Position numbers and translations under genes: made by a program
In this document: in pieces, positions 46,465-57,704 of the stretch
Layout of the letters: each line of letters opens with the position of its first letter
How positions within the stretch are numbered: position 1 is the first letter of the stretch
Notes under the pieces: model-generated
The model's database searches: none
The model's input: the letters and a program-made list of their open reading frames with translations, nothing else
Told to the model about the DNA's origin: nothing
Source: Eutypella sp. D-1
Taxonomy: Eukaryota; Ascomycota; Sordariomycetes; Xylariales; Diatrypaceae
Assembly: GCA_023313575.1 (NCBI GenBank)
Contig: JAJTTP010000022.1
Span: 186,001 to 250,000 of the forward strand
DNA length: 64,000 nt
Direction of reading: 5' to 3'

Positions 46465-47988
46465 TCAGCCCCCGGCAACGACATCATCTTTCGAGGGCAG
46501 TCCGCTGAGATCTTCATAGTAACTCGGGTTCAAGCCGGCCTGATATCTAGCCTCCGTATTGAAGGGCCCTTTGACGGCACCCTTGAAGAATTTTTGGACA
46601 TTGCTGCGGAAGATCTGGACAGGGTCGGTCCCCTCCTGCTGACAAATCCACGTGAGCCAGCGGTGGCCGGTGGTGACGTGGGTTATCTCATCATTATGGA
46701 TTATATTGAGGCTGTCGACGCTTTCTGCATCGCCGGCTGCGCGGAATTTCTGGATGGTCATAGGGTTGACATCGAGGCCGCGAGCCTCATGGACAAGGGC
46801 GATGACGCTAATGCGGGCACGCAGGTCGTGCGAGGTGCGTACTGCCGATTCCCAAAGTGCGTGGTGTACTGGCAGCACACCGAACCGACTTCCCAACTCC
46901 TCGAGGCGCGCCCGCAACAGCGAAAAGTGCTTCGCCTCGTCGTTGGCAACCTTGAGCCAGTCGTAGAAAAACGTCCGCGGAAGCGGCAGTGCGGGTCCGT
47001 CGGCGGTTGTAATGGTTTGGAAGGTCGCGAACCTGACACAGATGTCGATGGCAAGGTCGATTGCCCACTGCTCGATGTTGGCTAGCGCGTGGATGATATT
47101 GATTCTGCTCCTCAGGGTACCAGCTTTGCCCGGCCTGGGCATGGCGCCGGGTTTGATGACTGTAAGCTCATTCTCTCTCGGTGGCTCGTCGGGGGCTTGG
47201 GCGGTGCCGGCGCCTATTTCCATCGGCGTCGAAGACTGCTCCCTCGTGGCAAACAAGGAGAACAGGTGGGTAGTAAGCTCGATCTTAAGCTCCGGGTCGG
47301 GGGTATTCAGGATGTGCACACACCAGTCACACAGGGTGGCATTTTCGTCAAGATACTTAGGTCGTGTAGATTCATCAAGTCTAGAGCCATGCTTGAACTT
47401 AACCTTCTCGCTGACGGCATCGAGCCCTGCCAGCTGCAATCCGGGTACATCGGGAATTCGCAAGCTCACTCGACCGTCGTCCTCCACGGTGACGGGAAAG
47501 GTGCATGCCTTGAGGCCATAACTAGACTCGCCAGTTTCTACGTTGAAATCATAGGCATGCCAGGGGCAGGACGCGATATAGGAAGAGTCCTCGATATCAA
47601 TCTGAGCTTCGGCCATAGGACCGCCCGCGTGGGGGCACTCGGCCTCCATTGCATAATATGTCCAGGCATGACCATGTTGGGCTTTGCCGCCCGGACCCGA
47701 TACCTCGTCATGTGAGCGGATGGTTGGTAAGCGAAATAGCACAAGACGCTTGCCGTTGGAAAGCGAGACTGTGTATCGGGAATGGGTGAGATCCGAGATG
47801 GAACCCACGTGGATCGTTGACATTTTCCTCAGAGCCCTCGATACGAGTAAGGGCGGAGGTGCCAGGGGGGCTCTGAGTCTAGTCCTAGTAATAATATTGA
47901 AAGGGGCTGCCGAATAAAATTGGCGGGCAATCTGGGCAATGTGGACGCGACGGAAGATCGACGAACAGAGGGGCAGGGTTGTTCTCAT
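46465..47988 (-). CDS. Rieske [2Fe-2S] - DUF455 ferritin-like fusion protein
   Basis: Single exon from the first true ATG at 47988; 507 residues. Residues 1-55 are Arg-rich, lack acidic residues and carry hydrophobic/hydroxylated residues (IFRRVHIAQIARQFYSA), as in a mitochondrial presequence; Met56 is an alternative start. Residues about 57-185 are a Rieske domain with canonical ligands Cys118-x-His120 (ECPHAGG) and Cys141-x2-His144 (CPWHAYDF). Residues about 275-490 match DUF455 (PF04305), a ferritin-like four-helix family. Its probable di-metal ligands are Glu306 (HALANIEQWAIDL), Glu351/His354 (DEAKHF), Glu401 (HEARGLDV) and Glu434/His437 (DEITHV). The fusion suggests the Rieske cluster feeds electrons to a diiron site for an oxidation or hydroxylation. 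Substrate unknown. Family assignment of both halves is strong; role and location are inferred. Confidence 0.9.
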   Translation of the reverse strand: MRTTLPLCSSIFRRVHIAQIARQFYSAAPFNIITRTRLRAPLAPPPLLVSRALRKMSTIHVGSISDLTHSRYTVSLSNGKRLVLFRLPTIRSHDEVSGPGGKAQHGHAWTYYAMEAECPHAGGPMAEAQIDIEDSSYIASCPWHAYDFNVETGESSYGLKACTFPVTVEDDGRVSLRIPDVPGLQLAGLDAVSEKVKFKHGSRLDESTRPKYLDENATLCDWCVHILNTPDPELKIELTTHLFSLFATREQSSTPMEIGAGTAQAPDEPPRENELTVIKPGAMPRPGKAGTLRSRINIIHALANIEQWAIDLAIDICVRFATFQTITTADGPALPLPRTFFYDWLKVANDEAKHFSLLRARLEELGSRFGVLPVHHALWESAVRTSHDLRARISVIALVHEARGLDVNPMTIQKFRAAGDAESVDSLNIIHNDEITHVTTGHRWLTWICQQEGTDPVQIFRSNVQKFFKGAVKGPFNTEARYQAGLNPSYYEDLSGLPSKDDVVAGG

Positions 47989-49520
47989 TTTCCGTAGCAA
48001 GTCAAGGTCACTCAATGATCCTCCCTCCTCAATCAAGCTTTGACAACATGGAGTTGAATTTGTTGTTTGCCCTTGGCAGGACTAGAGAAGAATTTGAGTC
48101 CATCAAGAGAATTTTGATGTGGCTTATCTAGTATCATGCCTGTCTAGGTAGCCTAGCTACATACAAGCTGTTAATGTGTGGCTAGTGCCTTGAAAAGCTA
48201 CGGTTTCTACGGCTAGGTGCTATTTTATTGACGGCTGCCATCAGCTGGGAGGCCGGCCTCTCGGTACTTTCTCCGAGTTTCGCTAGCTGATCGAATACGG
48301 TTAGGTACAGTAAGTGCAGTACGGGGGTTTTTTGGGGGCAAATCTCAACACCATCACAAATACAAATGCCCCGAGCTTACAATCCAGGAACGATACTTGG
48401 TGAGTAAATGCAGGAGTTTTTTTTTTTTTTAAAAGGAAAAAAACTTTTTCTAAGGTAACCATATGCTCATTCGTGACGTTTCAACGTTTCAGCATCTAAA
48501 CCTCTAGACAACTCTCAAGCATGTGGCTGACGAAAGTGTCGCGTCGGGTCTGTTTCGCCGCCCCGTGCCCAGCGATGGAACACGGAATGCTCCAGTGCCG
48601 AAGAGGAGGATCAAGGCTTACAAGGTAAACTAGATTGTGTGTAATAAGCCCGTGCCTTTCTACAAAATGTGTCACTTTATTGTTCACAATTCAATCACCA
48701 CAGCTTCTTGCGGCTATGATCGCCTTCTCCTCTGGCAGTCTGGTTCCGGCATTGTCTCATACCCCTGCACATCCTGCCTAGCCTCCTCAACCCCTGCGCG
48801 CCCTGGCGCCCAGCCCTGGATACGCTACACCTGAAGCGCGCGTTTTGCGTAAGCTATCATGGATGCCAAGCCAAAGTCAAGATCCTTGAGATCTCGCCGT
48901 GGGTGAAGCCCTCTTTCGGAACCTCAGAAATGACGAATCTAGACTATGCCCCAGGCGACTAACCCACGTTCGTAGTATCACCCTGGGCCCCCGGCTCGTA
49001 TGGAGCTTTGGAATCATGATTGTTTTGTTTTGAAAGCTTCACGCAGCCAATCATGTTACCTTGTAACCCCGGGCCCGGCGCACTTGTCATCCTTGGTCCT
49101 GAGCCCCTTAGCGCACATCGCTACCACCTCTAGCGCTGCGGTCATGGGAGACTGTTGCGCCTGGGGATCTGGCCAAGCAGCCTGTCTGTCACAGCTCTTG
49201 CACAGAGCTGAAGATCTTTTCGGAGAGAAGCGCTGTACGAGAGGTCTTGACACCGGGACGGTCGTTTCCCTAGCGGAGCGCCCCCTGTCATCAAACATGG
49301 GGTCGAGGATCGGCCTTGACGCATGCTATAAAGGATATGCCACCCGTTCGTGAGGTTGTGGCCATTCCTGCTTTCTCTCTTTATCCTCTTCAGTAATCTT
49401 TCAACTTGCCTCAAACGTTCTCTTCTTCGCACGTACCAATTGCTCGTCGCCGGCCGACATTTTAACACTCACTTACAAGCTTTTTAAGTATTTCATCAAT
49501 CCAACACTACACCAGTCAAA
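47989..49520. other. spacer with A/T runs
   Basis: Promoter of the Rieske-DUF455 gene at the left, a T-run then A-run near 48418-48450, and the promoter of the secreted peptide gene at the right. No gene seen between. Confidence 0.55.
49327..49334 (+). promoter_or_regulatory. TATA box (TATAAAGG) of the secreted peptide gene
   Basis: Good TATA match 194 bases before the start codon, followed by a CT-rich leader (CCTGCTTTCTCTC, CTTCAGTAATC) typical of highly expressed fungal genes. Confidence 0.5.
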
Positions 49521-49800
49521 ATGAAGTTCTCCGCGATCGCCTCTTTTGCTCTTTTCGCCCTCGCCTCGGCCGAACTCCGTATGTGCATCTCTTAACTTAC
49601 CATGCCCATATGGAACGTAGAACGTATGCTAACAAGTATTCTTTACAGGCAAGGTGCCGAGGTCGAGCAAGGACAAGGCCGTCTTCCGGCGGCAGACCAA
49701 CGTCAACGTCCAGACGGCTGCCATGACCGATGGCAATGGCAACGTTGTCCCGTTCGATACTGCCGGCGTCGTCCAGCCGATGAAGGCCGCTGGCAATTAA
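49521..49800 (+). CDS. small secreted Kex2-processed peptide precursor
   Basis: Two exons, 49521-49578 and 49649-49800, give only 69 residues. A textbook signal peptide (MKFSAIASFALFALASA) is cut near residue 17. A basic pro-segment (KVPRSSKDKAVFRR) follows, ending in a dibasic Arg-Arg, the usual Kex2 cutting site. The remaining 35 residues begin QTNVNVQTAAMTDGNGNVV and end VVQPMKAAGN, without cysteines. This is the layout of fungal Kex2-processed secreted peptides, though with only one unit. The strong TATA box, CT-rich leader, intron at the usual place after the signal peptide and C-ending codons support a real, well-expressed gene. Function unknown; signalling peptide or effector are options. 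Confidence 0.75.
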
Positions 49801-52800
49801 AAAATCCCAGGGAACGAACTCCCTCTTCAACAAAGTCTCCTTCGGTGGAATTCAGCGACGCCTACGAAGGGGCCTCTTTTTTTAATGCGCCACGTTTACA
49901 ATCAGCCAACCTGTTTTTTTGGGGCAAGCCTGTCAGGATCAGGAGAGAAAACAGATCACACCTCAATTGGCTGGACTTCGCACATATCGACGACGCGTGG
50001 AGGATATATAGACTAATGAAGACGACGCGGGCTCATAAGCGTATCTGAGTATTAAAATAATAAAAAACTCTCCCCATTCCGGGGACCCCAGTCAGTGGTC
50101 TTGAGTGTCTCTGCATGCATGTTTTAAGTCTGACTTCGGTGAGCGCCATTTTGGTAGTAAAACGCTAGAACCCATTCGGTCTGAAGTGAGATGGATCGTG
50201 ACGGCGTTCTAGGTGTCCACTATTAGCTGCCTACGACGCCAAATTTACGAAATATTTGGGCGATTCATAGTAAAGTTCTGTATTGCGTATCGCAGCAGTC
50301 GCACATCTCGTACAAGTCTTTCCAGAACGGCGTGTATCCATCACCTTTGAGTGTCTAGAGTAGCTTCTTGTCATCTGGACCACCACTGCTACTGGAAAGG
50401 GGCAAGTGAGCTAGGTTCATTCCCCGGGATAGCATCATGACAGGCCGGGGCGAAGATCTACCAGATTTGGAGTGCCGGCAGTATCTACTTATACATGACG
50501 AGGTATCTATATCTGTTATACGCCACTGCGTAAGCATCGGTTACAGTCTTCGTCTTGAGAGGCTACACATGATAATGTCCAACGTCACTGGCCACCCTTA
50601 TATTCGTAACTGAATTCCCTATCGAAACGAGATACGATAGTTTCCCTTATAATCCTAATCTCAAAAGAGGCCTGATTCATGTACAGATTTGCTTTTGAAG
50701 CATGGGAGTAAATATACACGTGTCTCTGGCTTAGAGGCCTCCTCATTGCACTTTCGCTGAAACATTCTTTTACTCCAATGGAACCGGTGTCATGTCTTGA
50801 ATTGGTACAGATCAAGTAGGGTCTTCACCTGTTCTAATATAGCCTACTCGTAAGATAACTACTCATGCCATCTGAATCAGTAGACATCCGCTTCCCATCG
50901 AAGATAGGGGCGTGCGCTGCTGAAATGGGGGATATGGCTTGATTGACTTGAAGGTTCAGCTACTCTAATGGAGCAAGACGTCCTTTGTGATATGCACGTG
51001 ACGATGTCTCAGTCTTGACACTAAACTTCAACATACGTCAGTGGGACTTTACACAAGAGGAAGTCATATCTAAGATGAGATCAGTATCACTCACCTACGC
51101 GGAAGTTCTGACTTGACCCAATTGCACTTTACCGCTGGTATGACTCCCAATCCATGGGGCGTCAGACAGGCGGATGGATAAGGTCGCCGTCCCCTTCTTC
51201 TACGGCGTCTGGACCCGTACACTGAAATCAAGGTCTACGTTCATACACTCCCTGGGCGTTTTGAAGAGTCCCCCTGTCCTGGCTCTCTGTTAAAGAGTGA
51301 CATTATACCTTAGGGTTGTGTAATACCATAAACACGCGAGCGAGACACGATTTGGCATGAGTATCTCGAACAATGCGGCTATTCGGAGTATAGATTATAA
51401 GCTGCTCTACGCGGTTTGGTCGCTTCCGCTTCCAGCCTTCTCGTACTGCTTTGCTCTCTAGCTATACATATCTACGATCTAGGAAATCCACATGGAGAAA
51501 AGGACTCATTGATAGGCATTGAGATCTTAAAATAGGAGTCGTTATAATTGACAGAAGCTTGAACTAAGGTGCCCAAGGGCTCATACACCATGTGTATGAA
51601 GCCTTCCCTCCGCATCTATGGAGGGGTAAATAGTTCTTATGCATATGAGATAGCAAGATAGCTTGACACCTACTCCTAGAGGCATAAACACGACACACCA
51701 GACAGCAGCAACGAGATCCTATTTCGATTTCGGATCCAGTGGTAGTCTCGAACGCGATTCTATATCAGGGAATTCTAGTACCATTCGTGACTTCTACTGT
51801 TTTGCTGTTGTGCCGAGCAGCTACATAGGAGCCTATTGCAGAGGGCGTGGATTTTCCAGCGCCAGTATCACTGGAATAATGAGAATACCGCGACCTACAA
51901 GGGATGGTCGAAGAGCGTGAAGAGAAAGAACTTGATTGCTGAAGTAAGGTCATGACTTATCACCACTCTACGGGACGAAGTGTCTGCTTATATACGCGAT
52001 ACCACGATGCCTACACATCATACTTCCAGCTTTGGCCCTCAACTTCAGTGATTGACGCGTCGACTTCTGCATTACGTCCCCTTAGTTGGAATATCAGAGC
52101 ACGTGTCACGAACGCATAAATCCTTTGATGCTCGCGATTGGTAGTCTTAAACGCGCGACGTGATGTACCTGATTGGTCCTGCTCGGGAAATAGGATTGGT
52201 CACTATATGTAGCGGTGCCTAACCGCCCAACCTCCACGTATAATCATGCCTAAGTGACCTGGCAACGGCCGCTTACGATTCTATACTTATATTATCCTCT
52301 TTCTGATCGTACTGACATAAGCGCCAACTTCGGCTGTGCAGATTTAGGCGCAGTCGAGCAGATATTAAGGCGCGCGCTTTTAACGCGATGCTAGTGGTGA
52401 TAGTGAACAAGAATGCACGTTTAGCGCTAGGATCGGAGATCGCGGTTTGCTAAGGATTCTATCCCACGATTGTTTTTTGCCAAGGCGATTTGCGGGACGA
52501 TAACTATATTACTCCATACCGCTTCTCGCTAACTTTGAACCTTAAGTAACGAACCAGCTACCCACTCATCCAGCAGATGGAAGATCAGTAGAGACAGGTC
52601 CCTGGAGCTGCTCCGGTCCTGCCGAGAACCTCGCAATGCTAGGGAAGTAGAGCAAGCGGTGACAGTTTTCCGAAGTATCCTTCTACATGAGTAGGCATCG
52701 ATAAATAACTACTACTTCGTATGTTAGCAGACAACGCATGTTAGAGATCTACGAGAAGCACAAATCACTATATGAGCGGATACCAAAACAATAGCATATT

Positions 52801-54835
52801 AGTCTAGTACCCCATAATAGCTCAAGAGGAAAGAAAACCCAGGTTATAGTTGATTAGCTGTGCTCGGCCTTTGTCGGTCCTGGTGTGTCAATATGTAATA
52901 TCTATTTTTGGGTATCGCTAGAGCCCCACTAAGCAGACAGAGCCCCCTGCCCCCAGCAAAATCGGTGCAGATACACAGTGGAGGATCCCTCCCGTGCCAC
53001 AGGGCGTATGTAGGTCAACGCTGCGCTAGGGGATGCGGAGGGTTACGTTCGGAGAGAGTTCCGTGCAGGGGATGGGGGATCTCCTCACACTGGTTTTCTC
53101 TAGAATCTTCAGAGAAGAACGGGCGAATATTGCTCTGCGGCACCTAACAGGCATTCGAGTATCGTCCACAGCCCATGCGCTCTATTATCCTTTAAAAGTG
53201 ACAGGGTAAGACAGACTTTGACTACTTAAGTAGAGAAAGAAAATTCCGACATGTACGCTGTCCATACAGACAAGTTGGGTAGTATTCAGGAGTTTGAGTG
53301 AGCTGTACGTGCATGCGCATGTGCAAATAAACCGGGAATTTGTACACACAAGTATGTAAGACACGGTCCTGGGTAGCAATGATACCACCAACTACAGCAG
53401 CATTTAGGTAAGTTGGTTGGCTGCTCACTTAAAAGGCCTCGCCTCGCACTAGGCCCACCCTACCGCCTAAAAAACGCGAACGTTATATGTACTTACCTAG
53501 TTATGCAGATCGTGATGCACACCGGTTGCATGATCTCACATTGTCTAGGTAACCAAAAACACCGATTACCATTTACTCCGTATATTGCAATGTTTTGTAG
53601 CCCATGACAAAACCGATGACTCGGGACAGAATCGCATATAGCTAGGTATGAGAATACTCTTCCGAAGCAACTAAACAGCTACTGCTGATTGTCCGCAGGC
53701 CTATGGAGGCAGCAGTGTCACAGACGATGTTATGCCAACCCCTGCCATAGCGATGTCGTCTGAAATGAGTTCGGCTGTTCCCGTGTCACGAAAAAGTGGC
53801 TGGCTACTAATAAAATAAGCTGGTGGTATTCATGACTGTCAGCCACATCGCGAGTATACATAGACCTGGCTCGTGCCTTAATATTATGCGGATGACTTTT
53901 CTTTCGTGGACAAAGCAAGGTTGAAGCAGGGGAGTATGTAAAGATGGCCGGCTTCCAAGCTGTTCCCGATATAAGTAAATAAGGAAGGAAATTCGGGAAG
54001 CTCGCTATCCCGTCAGCCTCCCCACTCGCTCTCAGCATCCTATCTTAAGAGTTCTTTCTCCACCCAGACTAGGGCTCAGCCTCAAGCCAGCTGAGACCGA
54101 CCTTCCCTCATAAGGTGAAGCGCCTCTCGATATACCCAGCCCGGTTCCCAGCCCGGCCCATTGCTCTTCGCATGGGCGGTGATGAGGCCAATGAACATCC
54201 CACGTTCGGGGCTCAGCAGCGACACATCTATGACCCACCGCCCAACTCCAGCATTCGGCCCCGGAAGGCAAATCATTGGGTAAAGGCCGCAGGACAAGCC
54301 TCTTTGGCCTTTACCAGTCCTGGGCTGACAACTTGCAGACCCTTTGCGTCTAGCAGTGGGGCCCTGGGCTTGAACAGTGTGCCTGAGCTGAACGCCAGCG
54401 CGCACTGGAGGCTGCGCCGGAGGCACTCGGGGTACGCCTCCCCTCTCCCGCTGTTGTTGGTCCTTAATTCGATCAACCCCCAACCCGCACTTGAAGTTTT
54501 CAATGCTGACTGGATGATTTCCGGGGGGTGGATCTTGGTTCCACCTAGAGAGGAGGGGGATGGGTAGTGGTGCTCGTCATCCGATTATAAGATGAGAGGC
54601 GGCCGCTTCTCACTCTCCTTCGCACCCGCGCTCTTGATTTTTGGTGCTACCGCGTTACACCATCACACCCGTTCCCGGACCCCCCTGTGTGACCTCGTCG
54701 CTGAGTAGAAATATGCATGGGGGATTTTCTATGATAAAGAGTTTGGCTTAGACGGAACTACAAAAATTTACGGAGAGAGAACCAGGACAAATATTCATCA
54801 AGCACTTTAGCAAAGGACCACGACAGTTGCGAAAT
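49801..54835. other. 5 kb gene desert
   Basis: No convincing gene. 50-54 kb is AT-leaning with stops in all frames; the longest frames (60-100 codons) have no motif. A GC-richer island at about 54050-54560 keeps open frames on both strands but I recognise no domain. The last 250 bases hold the promoter of the following membrane-protein gene. It may contain eroded repeats too decayed to name. Confidence 0.55.
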
Positions 54836-56442
54836 ATGTTCAGCTCACACGGTTCCCACCGCGACCAGGCGAATTTCGGGCGGGCAAAATGGAGGAAGAG
54901 ATTATTACTTCCGTGTTGGATCGCCCAGACTGGTCTGCTCTGTTCGCTTATGGGCTTGTTCTCGTACCGACTCTCCCGCACTGTCGCAACATGGAAGGAA
55001 GAAGAGGATATGGGTCAAGTGCCCATCGTGGAGTTCGTGTAAGTGTTGGATACGTATGGTACTGGATATACCCAGAGGTTATGTTGCTAACGATGGTCCA
55101 ACAGATGGGAGAGCGTCAACATCGGCTTCTCATTCATTTCATTAATATTAACGCTCATATCTATCGCCAAGTTTATCTCGGAGACCCTCACGCCAAGCGG
55201 GATGCTGTTCAACAACGTCTTGAACTCGATTTTCGCCCTCGCGATTATGGCGCTAGATATACTAGTCTACGTCCAGCATGCCGACAAGCATTATTCATTG
55301 ATTGGCTTGATCATAGATAGCGCTCTTCTGTACGCTTGCCAGCCCCGAAAAATCATGTGCCTCTTATATGTGTAGACTGCTAACAGCAATAAAGGGTGTT
55401 CACGATCATACCAGTGATCTACGCTATAGTAGTATATCGCCGCCTCCTTGCCTACGATGATTACCATATCCCGGGAAACATCAAGCCATATGGATACGAT
55501 GCAACTACGGAGGTCACTGAGTTCCCATCCATTCTATCGGCTCCAGAACCGTACGACCCGACGAATCCGAAGCCGGCCGCTGGTTCACGGCAGCGTTCGC
55601 TGTCTGCTCTCTCGGCCAACTCCTTCCGTTTATCGTTCTCATCGCGGCCGGTATCGGGCACCTACGTACCGGCACAGCAGCAAGAGCAACAGCAACAGCA
55701 GTTAAAGACGCCGACACCCGAGTTGGAGCGCAGACCTAGCTACGACCACAGGAGAAGCACTCAGTTCGACCAGTACGTGGCGGCGCGAAGGTCAAGTGCG
55801 GGTGCCATGAGCCTCCGGGCGAGCGTTGAGAACGCACTGGATAACGGGTTCGGATGGGAGGAGGATTCTCGCCTGAAGCAGCGGGATAGCGCTGTGAGCA
55901 TGGGAACCGTAACGGCGTCAAGACCAAGGGGTAGCTCGAACCCGCTTGGCCGACAGCCGAGCGTTGAGGCCAGTCTCAGCGCTGTTAGTACTAGCACAGT
56001 TTCCCCTTCCCCCATCCCTGGCGAAGCGGACTCTATAACCACCTCGGCCACCCCGACGAGAGAGTCTAGCCTCAACTCTGGCGCCACAGTGCCGCACAGC
56101 CTCGTCAGTGTACCAGAGGCGCACGAGGAGGACGAGGCGTCACTTCACCAACATCACTACGAACAATTAGAATATCAGCAGCAAATCCTGAGCTACTTCC
56201 CAGATAATCGGGCGTCAACAGGCGGGCTGAAGATGGAACTGGGGGATCTCAGCGCCGAAGACCGCCAGGCGCTCTTGGGCAACCATAACCGTTCCGAGTC
56301 CGGCGGCTCCGGGAGCCGCAGCCGTCAGGGCTCGAGGACTCCCCCACACGGCGGGAGCAGGAGCGCGAGCAGGTTAGAACGCCTGGAGGGTCTTGAGGAT
56401 GTTGAGCTGGAGAACGATAGGCGGAGGAGAGGAGGAGCATGA
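54836..56442 (+). CDS. conserved fungal four-TM protein with long disordered C-terminus
   Basis: Three exons: 54836-55038, 55105-55329, 55395-56442; 491 residues. Four membrane helices: about 19-42 (LLLPCWIAQTGLLCSLMGLFSYRL), 70-92 (NIGFSFISLILTLISIAKFI), 100-123 (LFNNVLNSIFALAIMALDILVYV) and 130-157 (YSLIGLIIDSALLVFTIIPVIYAIVVYRRL). After YDDYHIPGN comes about 320 residues of Ser/Arg/Gln-rich disordered tail with a Gln run (EQQQQQ) and many RRxS/SRxxS phosphosite-like motifs; it ends in Arg/Gly. The exon 2-exon 3 joint falls inside helix 4 and only this splice keeps it continuous. I recall single-copy relatives in Sordariomycetes but no named function. Membrane location is clear. Confidence 0.8.
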
Positions 56443-57704
56443 CCATGATACCCACATTTGCCTTCTAGGAATAACGCGATATGGAAATGGAAAAGGAATG
56501 AATAAATCTGATTCATTTGTGTAATTGACCAACCGTTGGTCTGTTCTCTATGACATTCAGTGACGCGATGATGCGTAGTCCCTCCTTGCTGGATATTCAG
56601 ACACTACCTTACGGGCTACTCATACACTGCCATTCGTTTAACTACCTTGTCCCGGATCTCATACGTATGTTGCGTAAAGCCTAGCAAAGGCAGGGAGAAA
56701 GCCTCGTCTTAGCCCTTTTACACCTTCTAAGAATATCCTCAAGTCTGTCAATCATACAACCCGGCAAAAGAACGGCAAGAACATTAGGCCCCTGGGTAGG
56801 CTTGTATCGCTACACAACGCGTCAAAATACGCAAGAAATTGATTGCCGTAGCCTATTAAGACGGAACCAGCATGATCCGTGCGGTCATCCCGGTGATTGG
56901 TTCGACACCCTGCTACCCTCAGACTTGACTATCCAGTTGTGTATGACGAAGACCTCATTCACCTCAGATGTAAGCCCTAACTCTCTAGAGGCGCTAGAGT
57001 ATAGCCGCTAGGACGCCTCCTACTTAACAGCGCTAATTTTAGCAAGAGATAGGGGACTCCCCTTGCTGCCTACTAGCTACCCACTCATGCGAGACACAGT
57101 TTTGTTTACCAAATTGTGTCGAAATAGCAATTACATACGAAGTAGTCTTGCGAATTCCACTTGAAGCTGACGCATTTATAATCCCTCCATCTCAATACCC
57201 AGCTTGATGACCATCTTAATAGTGTGCCCAGTCAATTGTTAGACAACTAAGTGCCCATAGCGCCAATGAACGTGGAGATGATGCGAATCTCATGTGGATA
57301 TGTGAATTACTATCTATGATGCTTTGAACTATCTCTACACGGCCATAGCGCCCTTCAAGCCGTAACTTGTTGCCCGATCACCAGAAACGGAGATACTCTC
57401 TTCTCTAGAATGTATGTTCTAACTAGCAAAAGTCTGTTTATTCCGTATGGCTGTCACATTTTGCGGGGATATGTAGCCCTCACATTGATATTTAGAGAAA
57501 AACACGAATAGAACGCTTAGGAGACAGTCCAATGCTATTCAAGCATACCCTCACACTATGTAGCGGGTCTTTCCACATCATCGCATACAACTTGGATACA
57601 TCGTACTAAATGCTTACAGCATTCACCGCCAGGTCGTTGATGTCGATGCCGTGTGAAGGGCACATAACCTCGCGTACTTATTTCGTTCACGAAGACCCGC
57701 CCAT
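56443..57704. other. spacer
   Basis: 1.3 kb between converging genes. AT-rich, no open frame over 70 codons, GCGCTA-type short repeats near 56990-57050. Nothing supported. Confidence 0.55.

Noticed and set aside
47012..47715. Plus-strand frames of 169 and 208 codons
   Set aside because: Antisense to the Rieske-DUF455 gene, whose metal ligands and two domains confirm the minus strand.
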